NCBI GenBank assembly: GCA_015232455.1
Contig: JADFZQ010000001.1
Span: 372,001 to 436,000, forward strand
Reading direction: 5' to 3'
Source: Desulfamplus sp.
Lineage (GTDB): Bacteria; Desulfobacterota; Desulfobacteria; Desulfobacterales; Desulfobacteraceae
Length of the DNA: 64,000 nt
A program made the position numbers and the translations under genes. Of the stretch, positions 53,520-62,556 are shown piece by piece. Below the pieces are notes generated by a model that was given only the letters and a program-made list of their open reading frames with translations, did no database searches and had not been told where the DNA came from. The stretch's first letter is position 1, and every line of letters starts with the position of its first letter.

Positions 53520-56164
53520 AAAAAGACGTTGAAATAACAGGAATTACATCTGAAAAAAATGATATAACCAAAACCGTTTTTATGTTCGGAGGGATAGCTT
53601 CACAATGGGAAATGATGGCAAAGGAATTATCGGAAGAATCCATATTCTGCCAGACCATAGACGAGTGCGACCGATGTTTTCGTTCTTATTCAGGATGGTC
53701 AATCAGAGAAGAGTTGGAAAAGGGAAAAGAACTTTCACTCATACATGATCCGAACGTAGCTCCTGCCTGTATCTGTGCTGTCGAAATTGCTCTTTCAAAT
53801 CTGCTTGTAAGCTGGGGAATCAAACCTGATGCGGTGATAGGACATAGCATAGGAGAGGCAGTCGCAGCTTATGTGGCAGGCGTTATTTCATTATCAGATG
53901 TTTTTAAAATAATCTGGCATCATTCAGTGATCATTCCGCAAATCAAATGGACTGGGGCTATGGCTCATGTAAGTGTTACGCGGGAGAGAATCACAGAGCT
54001 TCTGAATCGTTATCCAAAACGTTTGTCTGTTGCCGCCTATAACGGACCAGTTTCTGCTGTAATATCGGGTGAAAAAGAGTTGATAATAGAAATCGTGAAT
54101 CAACTGTCGCAGGAGCAGATATTCTGCAAAATTCTCAATACAAGTATTCCGTTTCATACGTCAATAATAGAGCCTTATAAAAATTATGTGCACAAAAACC
54201 TCAGCGATATTCAGATAATGCCGATGAAGATTCCAATTTACTCGACACTTTACGGACGACTTAGCAAGTCATCTGATTATGACGCAAAATATTGGGCAGA
54301 TCATATTCATAAACCCGTACTGTTTTATGACGGAATAGAAGCCCTACGTCAGGAGGGATATGTGAATTTTGTGGAAATCAGCCCCCACAGTATTCTAACC
54401 GTGTCTGTAAAAGAAGCATTTGCTCATGCTGACAATTCGAAATGTAATGTCATTCCGACCCTGATACGTAACGAACATGGAAAGAAAGCTATTCTTACTG
54501 CGGTTGCCCGACTTGCCTGTTCAGGCTATACTGTGCAATTTGGAAATTTTCTGGCTGAGGACAAGGCGTATATTCACAGACAGACAGACAGTTTCAGCAG
54601 GAGACAAGACAATCTTTGCTGGCTTTCCAATATTAATTCCGAGAAACTGCGGAAATACCTCAATGATTTTGTGAAATCTTCGATAGCTGAAATATCCGAC
54701 CATATCGTAATTCGGGAAGATGACGAAAATACTAATTTTATGGATTTGGGCATAGATTCGATTTCTGCCTTTAGACTTTGGAGTATGATTGCCTCTGAAT
54801 TAGACATATCTCCGCCGATAAACTTGATATTCGAATATCCAACCTTGATGAAATTGGTTGAATATCTTATGACTCAGATTTGGAACGTGCCTGCAACAAT
54901 TAGAGACAGAAAGCGATTCAATAAATATAAAGAACATTTCGGAGTAATAGATTTTATAGAAACCCAGAAAAATCCTTTATTCAACAAACTTTCCAAATTC
55001 CATTTGTGTGTTACTCATCAGAAAAACCGAAAATTGACAATAGAGGGAATGGGAGGCAGAGAATTTACTGATTTCGCATCCTGCAATTATCTGGGATTAG
55101 ATTATCATCCTGATGTAATGGCTTCTGTTCCAGGACTTATTGAAAAATGGGGATCACATCCAAGTTGGACACGATTGGTTGCATCGCCTGCTCCCTATTT
55201 TGAATTGGAAGAACGTCTGGCGGAATTTGTTAATGCTCCTTATACATTGGTATTCCCATGTATTGCTATGCTTAATTTTGGCACATTGCCCATTCTCGCA
55301 GGTCCGGATGGCGTTATTTTATGCGACAGTGCAGCTCATCATACTATTCAGGAAGCATGTCAGCTTGCATCTGCCAAGGGTATCACCTGTGTTTACTTCA
55401 GATATAATGATTTGGATGATCTAGAGAAGCAGATGAAAAAATATGCCCACAAATCTCCTATGATTGTTGCTGTAGACGGAGTTTATTCCATGACAGCAAA
55501 GTATGTTAATTTGCCGGGGTACAGTGAGGTTGCAAAAAAATACGGTGCATATTTGTTTGTGGACGATGCTCATGGATTCGGTATTATAGGAGAAAATCCG
55601 ACAATAGAACAACCTTATGGAAAAAAAGGGAACGGAATTGTTAATTATTTCGGAATGGATTATGTCGAAGACCGCATCATTTATATCACTGCCATGTCAA
55701 AGGCATTCTCATCATTTGCTGCGTTTATCGTGTGTTTGGACAAAGAAATGAAAGAAAAGCTCCGTTTGGCATCTACCTACGTGTTTTCAGGTCCTGTTCC
55801 AGTGGCATCTCTTGCCAGCTCGCTTGTAGGGATCGATGTCAATGAGAAAGAGGGGGATAACCTTAGATTAAGATTGTACAATCTCTCCGAAAAACTGGCT
55901 TCAGGTGCAAGAACACTCGGTTTCAAAGTGGATAATCAAGGAGGTTTTCCCATTATCTATGTGGTAACAGGTGAACCTGAACACACGGTTAACGCTATGA
56001 ATATGGCATGGGATCGGGGACTTATTGTGTCACCCGGCATATTTCCTGCTGTACCGATTAATCACGGAGGGTTGCGATTTTCGGTCACGGCTCTGAATAC
56101 GGAATCCGAAATTGACAACGCACTTAATGTGCTTGAGGATATTCGCAAAACGATAATTCATTAG
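53516..56164 (+). CDS. Acyltransferase-ACP-alpha-oxoamine synthase fusion
   Basis: 882 residues. Residues 20-330 are a polyketide-type acyltransferase: S111 in GHSIGE, His in SIPFH (His214), but GGIASQW in place of GQGSQW. By alignment, the Arg that holds malonate is replaced by His (KIIWHHSV). Residues 385-455 are an acyl carrier domain with S415 in GIDSIS. Residues 500-880 are a PLP-dependent alpha-oxoamine synthase: His608, D683 and H686 in VDDAHGFG, and K729 in TAMSKAF. There is no ketosynthase. The predicted chemistry is to load an acyl group, then condense it decarboxylatively with an amino acid to an aminoketone. AAGGA precedes the ATG, which overlaps the P-type ATPase stop. Confidence 0.92.
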   Translation: MKKDVEITGITSEKNDITKTVFMFGGIASQWEMMAKELSEESIFCQTIDECDRCFRSYSGWSIREELEKGKELSLIHDPNVAPACICAVEIALSNLLVSWGIKPDAVIGHSIGEAVAAYVAGVISLSDVFKIIWHHSVIIPQIKWTGAMAHVSVTRERITELLNRYPKRLSVAAYNGPVSAVISGEKELIIEIVNQLSQEQIFCKILNTSIPFHTSIIEPYKNYVHKNLSDIQIMPMKIPIYSTLYGRLSKSSDYDAKYWADHIHKPVLFYDGIEALRQEGYVNFVEISPHSILTVSVKEAFAHADNSKCNVIPTLIRNEHGKKAILTAVARLACSGYTVQFGNFLAEDKAYIHRQTDSFSRRQDNLCWLSNINSEKLRKYLNDFVKSSIAEISDHIVIREDDENTNFMDLGIDSISAFRLWSMIASELDISPPINLIFEYPTLMKLVEYLMTQIWNVPATIRDRKRFNKYKEHFGVIDFIETQKNPLFNKLSKFHLCVTHQKNRKLTIEGMGGREFTDFASCNYLGLDYHPDVMASVPGLIEKWGSHPSWTRLVASPAPYFELEERLAEFVNAPYTLVFPCIAMLNFGTLPILAGPDGVILCDSAAHHTIQEACQLASAKGITCVYFRYNDLDDLEKQMKKYAHKSPMIVAVDGVYSMTAKYVNLPGYSEVAKKYGAYLFVDDAHGFGIIGENPTIEQPYGKKGNGIVNYFGMDYVEDRIIYITAMSKAFSSFAAFIVCLDKEMKEKLRLASTYVFSGPVPVASLASSLVGIDVNEKEGDNLRLRLYNLSEKLASGARTLGFKVDNQGGFPIIYVVTGEPEHTVNAMNMAWDRGLIVSPGIFPAVPINHGGLRFSVTALNTESEIDNALNVLEDIRKTIIH

Positions 56165-56218
56165 TAACCAGTGATGTTAGGTTAGGTTTTTGTATATGAC
56201 TACAGATGTTCTTTGAAA

Positions 56219-58531
56219 ATGATTTCTTCAATAGTTATAAATAAGGAATATGGTAACAAACCTAATATGAATGATATAATTAAAAATTCCCAAGAAGCTA
56301 CATTTCTTCTTGTATCTTCTTTTAAGCCCACAGGAGATCAGCCAAAAGCTATTGAATATCTTGCAAAAGGTGTTTTGCAAGGTGAAAAACATCAGGTTCT
56401 GCTTGGAGTTACAGGCTCTGGCAAAACCTTTACAATGGCAAACATAATCGCCAAAGTTGGAAAACCAACATTGGTTATTGCACCAAATAAAACTCTTGCA
56501 GCCCAATTATACAACGAATTTTCTTCTCTTTTTCCCCATAATGCGGTTGAATATTTTGTAAGCTATTATGATTACTATCAACCAGAAGCCTACATTCCAT
56601 CAAGCGATACCTATATTCAAAAAGATTCTGCCATAAATGAGATGATCGATAAGATGAGACACTCTGCTACACGCTCTGTTCTTGCAAGAAATGATGTGAT
56701 AGTGGTTGCAAGTGTCTCTTGCATATATGGACTTGGGGCACCAGAAGATTATCTTGCTTTAAGAGTTGAAATTAGTGTTGATATGGAGATACCACGCGAA
56801 TCTTTTCTGGCTGGATTAGTTGATATACAGTATGAGAGAAATGATGTTGATTTTCATCGTGGCACTTTTAGGGTAAGAGGAGACAGAGTTGAGGTCTTTC
56901 CCGCTTATGAAGAGGACAAAGCTCTTAGGATCGATTTTTTTGGAGATACTATTGAAAGTATATCTGAAATTAATCCTCTTAAAGGAGATATTATTAACTC
57001 TCTTCGTAAAACAGCGATTTTTCCAGCATCTCACTATGTTACAATGAAAGAGACAAGAGAGAGGGCTGTAAAAGGTATAAATGAAGAGCTTGCCCTTAGA
57101 CTTGAATATTTTTATAAAGAGAACAAACTCCTTGAAGCCCAGAGATTAGAAGAAAAAACCCGCTACGATCTTGAGATGATGAATGAAGTTGGCTATTGCA
57201 CAGGTATTGAAAACTACTCAAGGCATCTGACAGGCAGGAAAACTGGCGAGCCTCCACCTACACTGCTTGACTATTTTCCTGATGATTTTTTGCTCTTTTT
57301 TGATGAGAGCCACATTTCAGTGCCGCAGATTGGTGCAATGTATAAAGCAGATCTCTCAAGAAAGACTACACTTGTGGATTATGGATTCCGCCTTCCTTCA
57401 GCAGTGGATAATCGTCCTTTAAAGTTTGAGGAGTTTAAACAAAAAGTTTCTCAGGTGATTTATGTCTCTGCAACACCAGCAGATTATGAGCTTGAAAAGG
57501 CTAAAGAAAATATAGTTGACAATAAAAATGATGAGAGTGTTTCTGAAAAAATAGCAACTTTTATTGAGCATAGAGGAAGAGTTGCCGAACAAATTGTAAG
57601 ACCTACAGGGCTTCTTGACCCTGACATTGAGGTTAGAGATGCAAAACATCAAGTTGATGATCTTTATGAAGAGATTCTAAAACGTGTAGAACCTATTAAT
57701 CCTTTACTACCTTTAAATAACCTAAACTCTATCAGTTATACAGATGTTTTAAGCTCGTTTGAGACCACAGAGATTGAGTCTGAAAATCATGCAAATAAGA
57801 GTGAAAAAACAAGGGTATTGGTTACTACCCTTACCAAACGTATGGCAGAAGATTTAACTGACTACTTTTCAGGTCTTGGGATTAAAGTAAAATACCTTCA
57901 CTCTGATATTGGGACAGTTGAACGGATTGACATTATTCAGGATTTACGCAAAGGTATTTTTGACGTGTTAATTGGTATCAACCTTTTAAGGGAAGGTCTT
58001 GATATTCCAGAAGTATCTCTTGTTGCTATTTTAGATGCAGATAAAGAGGGTTTTTTGCGTTCATACCGCTCTTTAATTCAAACATTTGGGCGAGCTGCAA
58101 GAAATGTTAATGGAAAAGTTATAATGTATGCTGAAAAAATTACTCCATCTATGAAAAAAGCAATGGAAGAGACAGACCGCAGACGCATTATTCAAAGAAA
58201 TTACAACAAAAAGCATGGCATTATTCCGTCAACAATTCAAAAAGAGCTTAAATCATTTGATTATACAATGGAGAAAAAGATTGAATATAAGGTTGACTAC
58301 AATAAAAGTATTAGCAGAGATGAAGTGCAAGTGCAGGAGTTATTAAGTTCTTATGACAAGATAGAATCTAAAGCTAAAGAGATCACAGAAAATAATAAAG
58401 CAGAAAAAATAGAGCAGCTTATCAAAACGCTTGAAAAGGAGATGAAGAAGGCAGCCGCTGATCTTGATTTTGAAAAAGCTGCGTCAGTTAGGGATAAAAT
58501 CAAAGAGCTAAAAAAAAGAAATTTACTTTAA
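56219..58531 (+). CDS. uvrB: Excinuclease ABC subunit B
   Basis: About 770 residues, longer than the usual ~670. Walker A is GVTGSGKTF, the beta-hairpin [12 protein letters not shown] follows, and the helicase motifs ([23 protein letters not shown]) and C-terminal UVR domain ([17 protein letters not shown]) are all present. It recognises DNA damage with UvrA and recruits UvrC. The extra length is an N-terminal extension and a Ser/Asn insert ([16 protein letters not shown] and on) before the second helicase part. The start is uncertain: ATG at 56219 or 56267, neither with a strong ribosome site. It marks the return to core genome after the accessory cluster. Confidence 0.95.
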   Translation: MISSIVINKEYGNKPNMNDIIKNSQEATFLLVSSFKPTGDQPKAIEYLAKGVLQGEKHQVLLGVTGSGKTFTMANIIAKVGKPTLVIAPNKTLAAQLYNEFSSLFPHNAVEYFVSYYDYYQPEAYIPSSDTYIQKDSAINEMIDKMRHSATRSVLARNDVIVVASVSCIYGLGAPEDYLALRVEISVDMEIPRESFLAGLVDIQYERNDVDFHRGTFRVRGDRVEVFPAYEEDKALRIDFFGDTIESISEINPLKGDIINSLRKTAIFPASHYVTMKETRERAVKGINEELALRLEYFYKENKLLEAQRLEEKTRYDLEMMNEVGYCTGIENYSRHLTGRKTGEPPPTLLDYFPDDFLLFFDESHISVPQIGAMYKADLSRKTTLVDYGFRLPSAVDNRPLKFEEFKQKVSQVIYVSATPADYELEKAKENIVDNKNDESVSEKIATFIEHRGRVAEQIVRPTGLLDPDIEVRDAKHQVDDLYEEILKRVEPINPLLPLNNLNSISYTDVLSSFETTEIESENHANKSEKTRVLVTTLTKRMAEDLTDYFSGLGIKVKYLHSDIGTVERIDIIQDLRKGIFDVLIGINLLREGLDIPEVSLVAILDADKEGFLRSYRSLIQTFGRAARNVNGKVIMYAEKITPSMKKAMEETDRRRIIQRNYNKKHGIIPSTIQKELKSFDYTMEKKIEYKVDYNKSISRDEVQVQELLSSYDKIESKAKEITENNKAEKIEQLIKTLEKEMKKAAADLDFEKAASVRDKIKELKKRNLL

Positions 58532-58567
58532 TTGAGGCTATACTTTTTAGGGTTTGCTTTTTATCGT

Positions 58568-58960
58568 CTATTTAATTGAAGTTACAGGGCAGTGGGCTTT
58601 TAATATAACAAACCTTGCTGTTGAGCCAAGTATCATCTTTTGGGCTCTTGATTTTTTTTTGATTCCCAAAAAAATATGATCTATTTCGTTCTCTTTTGCG
58701 TAAAGAACAATATCTTCCCCCGGAGAAAGACCTCTAACGCTTTGCTGTGCCAAGAATTTTACACCAGCACTCTCCATTAATTTTTTAGCAAAATTAAGCT
58801 CTTTCTCAGCCTGAACAATATCTGATGTTTTTTCATTTTCTCCGCCCTCCATTGATGTGATAATGTGAACAAAAGCGTTTGTAAGCAGGGCATAATCTCT
58901 TGCAAGTTTTAAAGCCCGCTCTCCTGATTCTCCACCATTATATCCAACCATGATTTTCAT
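58568..58960 (-). CDS. Universal stress protein (UspA family)
   Basis: About 130 residues from the ATG at 58960, which has AAGGATGG at seven bases. MKIMVGYNGGESGERAL opens the fold. The ATP-binding signature reads LGIKKKSRAQKMILGSTARFV, then HCPVTSI ends the protein. It is an ATP-binding stress protein of unknown exact role. It is convergent with uvrB, and a mobile repeat lies upstream. Confidence 0.9.
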   Translation of the reverse strand: MKIMVGYNGGESGERALKLARDYALLTNAFVHIITSMEGGENEKTSDIVQAEKELNFAKKLMESAGVKFLAQQSVRGLSPGEDIVLYAKENEIDHIFLGIKKKSRAQKMILGSTARFVILKAHCPVTSIK

Positions 58961-58995
58961 TATCAAACCATCCTTAATTTTTGTGATTTAATAGT

Positions 58996-59100
58996 TATAC
59001 TATTCAAGGTCATAAACTTAGTTTTGCCTAAACTGTAGAGACGCCTGCCGTGCGTCTCTACTTAAATATAAAAGCTCAATTAATGCACACTTAGAGTATA
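58996..59100. repeat. TATACT-family element, long form (copy 9)
   Basis: Left TATACTATTCAAGGTCATAA, right TTAGAGTATA. The core at 59035-59061 is the usual palindrome with one base lost and a C-T change (GACGCCTGCCGTGCGTC). It lies between the stress protein and the amidohydrolase gene. Confidence 0.88.
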
Positions 59101-59127
59101 AGTAGACACTTACAAATTAATGGCGTA

Positions 59128-60471
59128 CTATAATACTATATTACCAGCAAATTCAGTAGCTTGAAGCATAATAGAATCAAGATCAAGAGTTTTGATTTTT
59201 CTATCTTTTAAAACTATCTTCCCATCAATTATCACATCTCTTACATCTGCTCCTGAGACAGAATAGACAATATGCGATATTGGATTATACATAGGGACTA
59301 AATGAGGTTTATGCGTATCTAATATAATAATATCAGCCTTTTTTCCAATCTCTATAGAACCTGTAATATCACCAAGACCAATTGCCTTTGCACCCTCTAT
59401 TGTTGCCATTCTAACAACTGATAATACATCTAAAACCCCAACATCATAACGATGAATTTTATGCAGCTTTGCTGCTGTATCCATCTCTGTAAAAAGATCA
59501 AGGTTGTTGTTACTTGCACTGCCATCTGTTCCAAGACCTGTTGGGATACCAGCACTAATAAAGTCAAAAACAGGAGCAATGCCTGATCCAAGTTTCATAT
59601 TGCTTTCAGGGTTGTGAGATATTGATGCACCTCTCTCTCTGATAATCTCAATATCTGGGTCTGTTACCCACACAGCATGGACTATCAATGTATTCCTATC
59701 TAAAACATCAAGACTATCAAGATACTCAACAGGTGTTTTTTGATGGAAAAGCCTTATCTGGTCTTGTTCTGCTTTTGTTTCAGCAACATGAATCTGAAAC
59801 AAAACACCTATTTCGCGAGCTGCCTGTTTTGCATTCAGAATAGTCTCTTTAGAACAAGTGTAGGGTGAATGGCAAAATATCGAAGAGGTGATATTTGGGT
59901 ATCTATTTTTAAATTTGCGAGCATAATTTATAGCGTTTTCAATATTTAAAGATGGATCAACAACACCTGGGGCAGGAAAATCAATTACTCCTTGACCAAG
60001 AACCGCCCTCATACCAGATTGGTTTACAGCTTCTGCAACTGACTCTTCATGAAAATATCCATCGCAACAGGTGGTTGTTCCTGAAAGCAGCATCTCGGCA
60101 CAAGATAGCAAAGTTCCACACCGAACTGTATCAGGTTTAATATATTTGGCTTCAAGTTTGAACATATAGTCGTTAAGCCATGTTATAAGGGGCATATCTT
60201 CAGCAAATCCACGAAAAAGAGACATAGGAAGGTGGGTATGGGTATTTACAAGACCTGGCATTATTATTCCATGTTCTGCATCAATCACACACTCAGCATT
60301 CAGCCCTGCCATTTCATCACTATTGCCAATTTTAATTATGCTATCTGATTTTATTAATACTGCTCCATTGTCAATGATGCTATTTTGAGAATCGACTGTA
60401 ACAATTCTGCCATTCTTAATCAAAATATCACCATCAAAATATCTCTTATCGCTATTTTCTGAGTTATTCAT
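59128..60471 (-). CDS. mtaD: Amidohydrolase: methylthioadenosine/adenosylhomocysteine deaminase type
   Basis: 447 residues from the ATG at 60471, preceded by GGGTGGA. Metal ligands are the HxH of NTHTHLPM, His in FQIHVAET, and Asp in GTDGSASNNNLD. Family-typical LITWLNDYMFKLEAKYI and SLFRGFAED follow. It deaminates S-adenosylhomocysteine or methylthioadenosine, relieving product inhibition of methyltransferases. A few TrzN-type relatives act on other amines. The ACT protein gene stands upstream on the same strand with a short gap, possibly one transcript. Confidence 0.88.
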   Translation of the reverse strand: MNNSENSDKRYFDGDILIKNGRIVTVDSQNSIIDNGAVLIKSDSIIKIGNSDEMAGLNAECVIDAEHGIIMPGLVNTHTHLPMSLFRGFAEDMPLITWLNDYMFKLEAKYIKPDTVRCGTLLSCAEMLLSGTTTCCDGYFHEESVAEAVNQSGMRAVLGQGVIDFPAPGVVDPSLNIENAINYARKFKNRYPNITSSIFCHSPYTCSKETILNAKQAAREIGVLFQIHVAETKAEQDQIRLFHQKTPVEYLDSLDVLDRNTLIVHAVWVTDPDIEIIRERGASISHNPESNMKLGSGIAPVFDFISAGIPTGLGTDGSASNNNLDLFTEMDTAAKLHKIHRYDVGVLDVLSVVRMATIEGAKAIGLGDITGSIEIGKKADIIILDTHKPHLVPMYNPISHIVYSVSGADVRDVIIDGKIVLKDRKIKTLDLDSIMLQATEFAGNIVL

Positions 60472-60505
60472 AAATATAATTCCACCCATTTTTTGATTAA
60501 TTTAG

Positions 60506-61033
60506 TTAATCTAACGATATTTCAATATGAAGCTTTTTTCCAATACTCTCAAGTTGGCGTTCAACACTCTCTGTCGTAATGGAATCTGGAAAAACAACAT
60601 CAATATTCATAATATAGAGGGCTGTTCCGCTTTCAGGTGATGGTTTTGTTTGAGATTGTAGTTTAACAATATTAATACCATTATCTGCAAGGAGTTTACT
60701 AACTTTATATACAATGCCTGCTTGATCGATTCCCTCAACAGACACCGTGTGTCTATTACCATTAACCTTGTAATCTACTTGGTGAAAATCCAATGGGCGT
60801 ATAAAAACTGAAATCCCTTTCTCTTTCTCAAGTCTTCTGCAGTCTCTATAAATATTTTCTTCAAGCATTTCACCCTGTCCCGACAAAAGTAAAATTAGTG
60901 TAAATTCGTCTGCAAGAAGACCCATCTGAGACTCTTCAAGATTACATCCATTCTCGTAAATAATTCCTGAAACATCAGCAACTATTCCTGGTCTATCTTT
61001 GCCAAAAGCTGTCATTATAAATTTTTTTTCCAT
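60506..61033 (-). CDS. Tandem ACT-domain protein (GcvR-like)
   Basis: 175 residues with two ACT domains. The first, TAFGKDRPGIVADVSGII, ends near 85, and the second, VEGIDQAGIVYKVSKLL, runs to the end. Each keeps the GxxG/D ligand loop between the first strand and helix. Such two-ACT proteins resemble GcvR, which senses glycine, but there is no gcv gene nearby, so the ligand is unknown. AAGGA precedes the ATG. It lies just upstream of the amidohydrolase. Confidence 0.88.
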   Translation of the reverse strand: MEKKFIMTAFGKDRPGIVADVSGIIYENGCNLEESQMGLLADEFTLILLLSGQGEMLEENIYRDCRRLEKEKGISVFIRPLDFHQVDYKVNGNRHTVSVEGIDQAGIVYKVSKLLADNGINIVKLQSQTKPSPESGTALYIMNIDVVFPDSITTESVERQLESIGKKLHIEISLD

Positions 61034-61113
61034 TTTATAGTCCTTAAAATTAATGATAATTTTCTACTATAACATTCCTATTTCATTAGGATATTATTGC
61101 TCTGTGATTGAAA

Positions 61114-61140
61114 GTAGAGATACAATATGTGCATCTCTAC
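61114..61140. repeat. Remnant palindrome of the repeat family (copy 11)
   Basis: GTAGAGAT...ATCTCTAC with a 11-base middle; the outer arms match the palindrome of the long elements but the TATACT ends are not seen. Confidence 0.5.
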
Positions 61141-61182
61141 TCGTAAATATTTATTTATATTTTCACAAATCATTTAGGATAG

Positions 61183-61821
61183 CTATATAAGTTTTTTACA
61201 AGCTTTTTTAAATGCCATACCATGAATATCAGCAGCAATATGAACAGGACTCTTACCGTTTATTGGATCCCAATTTGCGGGGTTGGCACTACAAAAAAAT
61301 TGAACCTCAAGACCATATCGAATCTTAGCATCTTCAACATCAAGCCCTTCAATCTTTTTTGCTGCGTCCCAAGTTGCACCACAAGGTGCACCACGAATAA
61401 CATCAACTTTCTCAATTTTTCCATCTTTTATCGTCAAATCAACTTCAGGAGAGCCAAACAACTTTCCGTATTCTCCAAGAGACTCATCGCGTGGAAGCAT
61501 ACAGCATGTTAATGGGGTAAATGAATTACCTTGTGTGATTTTTTTGCCAGAAGCAACTACAGGAATCCCCGCTTTTTGACACAATAGCGAAAGATCGGTT
61601 GAAAGATCAGGGTGTTTTAGATAATCAAGCACAAGATCGGCATCAATTTTTGTCGGAAGATATTGAGACGCATCATCAATAAGATTGGGAAGATTTCCTT
61701 CAATATTGATAATTTCAAGAACAAAGTGGTTACCGCCAAACCGTTTAATTCCCGCAATTTTGCTCATTGCAGAGCCATTTTGCTGAAATACCGTTATTTT
61801 TTGAATATTATTATGACTCAT
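61183..61821 (-). CDS. DUF166 family protein
   Basis: 212 residues. The run NSFTPLTCCMLPRDESLGEY, the RGAPCGATWDAAKKI segment and the late FFCSANPANWDP match DUF166, a family known from archaea and some anaerobic bacteria and sometimes loosely called thymidylate synthase-like without proof. Conserved Cys residues (CC, APCG, FFCSANP) suggest a metal or iron-sulfur site. The ribosome site is weak. It stands alone between the ACT and LUD genes. I treat the function as unknown. Confidence 0.7.
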   Translation of the reverse strand: MSHNNIQKITVFQQNGSAMSKIAGIKRFGGNHFVLEIINIEGNLPNLIDDASQYLPTKIDADLVLDYLKHPDLSTDLSLLCQKAGIPVVASGKKITQGNSFTPLTCCMLPRDESLGEYGKLFGSPEVDLTIKDGKIEKVDVIRGAPCGATWDAAKKIEGLDVEDAKIRYGLEVQFFCSANPANWDPINGKSPVHIAADIHGMAFKKACKKLI

Positions 61822-61902
61822 AGTTGAATGCTCGTAAGAGGTAGATGTTTAATATACTGTTTTCTGGCGTAATTATACCGTTTTTATCTAAAGACTAAAA
61901 AT

Positions 61903-62556
61903 TTAAAATCCAAGGTCTTCATTTATCAGAACAATTTTGACTCTTTTCGCAGGAAAGCATCTCTCTGCGATGCTCCATGTGTTACATATCCTATTGGGCG
62001 ACTTACAATTTTGGCAAAATCCTGTGTGGCTGCATGGGGTATTTTTATCAAGATTCATAGTATTTAACGGTGCTGCATAGCTTTTGATTCTATACATTGC
62101 ATCGTCAAGATCACAGCAGATTTTGTTTCTTCCAACAAGTATAATTACATGACGGGGTCCAAAAGTTATTCCACCAATTCTATTTCCAATCATGTCAAGG
62201 TTGACAAGTTTTCCATCTTCAGTTATGGCGTTTGTGCCTGTTATAAACAGATCTACAAGAAGAGATTGCCTTCTAAGTTCCATCTGCTCTTCAACAGAGA
62301 CAGTTTTATCAAATGTATTGATAACTTGATAACGCTCATCATCTTTAATTGCATGAAAGAGTCCTGTACCAATAAAGGTCATTGAACCACCCCATGAGAT
62401 AGATTTCACTTCAAGGGATGGAATAATTTGGTTTAGGACAGTCTCTTTTGCCTCTTGACCATTTTGTACTATGAAAACCTCAAAATTGTTATCTTCCAAC
62501 TCTTCTTTAACTTTTGTTAAGCGGTGATTCCAGTAGTTTAGTTCAGGATTCTTCAT
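61903..62556 (-). CDS. LUD-domain protein (LutC/YkgG-like)
   Basis: 217 residues from the ATG at 62556, chosen because GGAGG stands ten bases ahead, inside the longer alternative start at 62574. The LUD fold is seen in SWGGSMTFIGTG, FITGTNAITEDGKLVN and GPRHVIILVGRNKI. The C-terminus adds CSHTGFCQNCKSPNRICN, a cysteine cluster typical of LUD proteins in anaerobes, likely an iron-sulfur or metal site. Relatives help oxidise lactate, but with no lutA/lutB here the role is not fixed. Confidence 0.85.
   Translation of the reverse strand: MKNPELNYWNHRLTKVKEELEDNNFEVFIVQNGQEAKETVLNQIIPSLEVKSISWGGSMTFIGTGLFHAIKDDERYQVINTFDKTVSVEEQMELRRQSLLVDLFITGTNAITEDGKLVNLDMIGNRIGGITFGPRHVIILVGRNKICCDLDDAMYRIKSYAAPLNTMNLDKNTPCSHTGFCQNCKSPNRICNTWSIAERCFPAKRVKIVLINEDLGF

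Noticed and set aside
46409-56164. The cluster is a saxitoxin or cylindrospermopsin pathway
   Set aside because: Only enzyme classes are shared. The SxtA methyltransferase and GNAT domains, the cyclase and the many oxygenases are absent, and there is no PKS/NRPS.
53516-56164. Biotin gene bioF
   Set aside because: The oxoamine synthase part is fused to AT and ACP domains and no biotin gene is near, so a plain BioF role is unlikely.
1284-59100. Repeated palindromic units as a CRISPR array
   Set aside because: The copies are scattered kilobases apart, not regularly spaced, and no cas gene is present. They behave as mobile elements.
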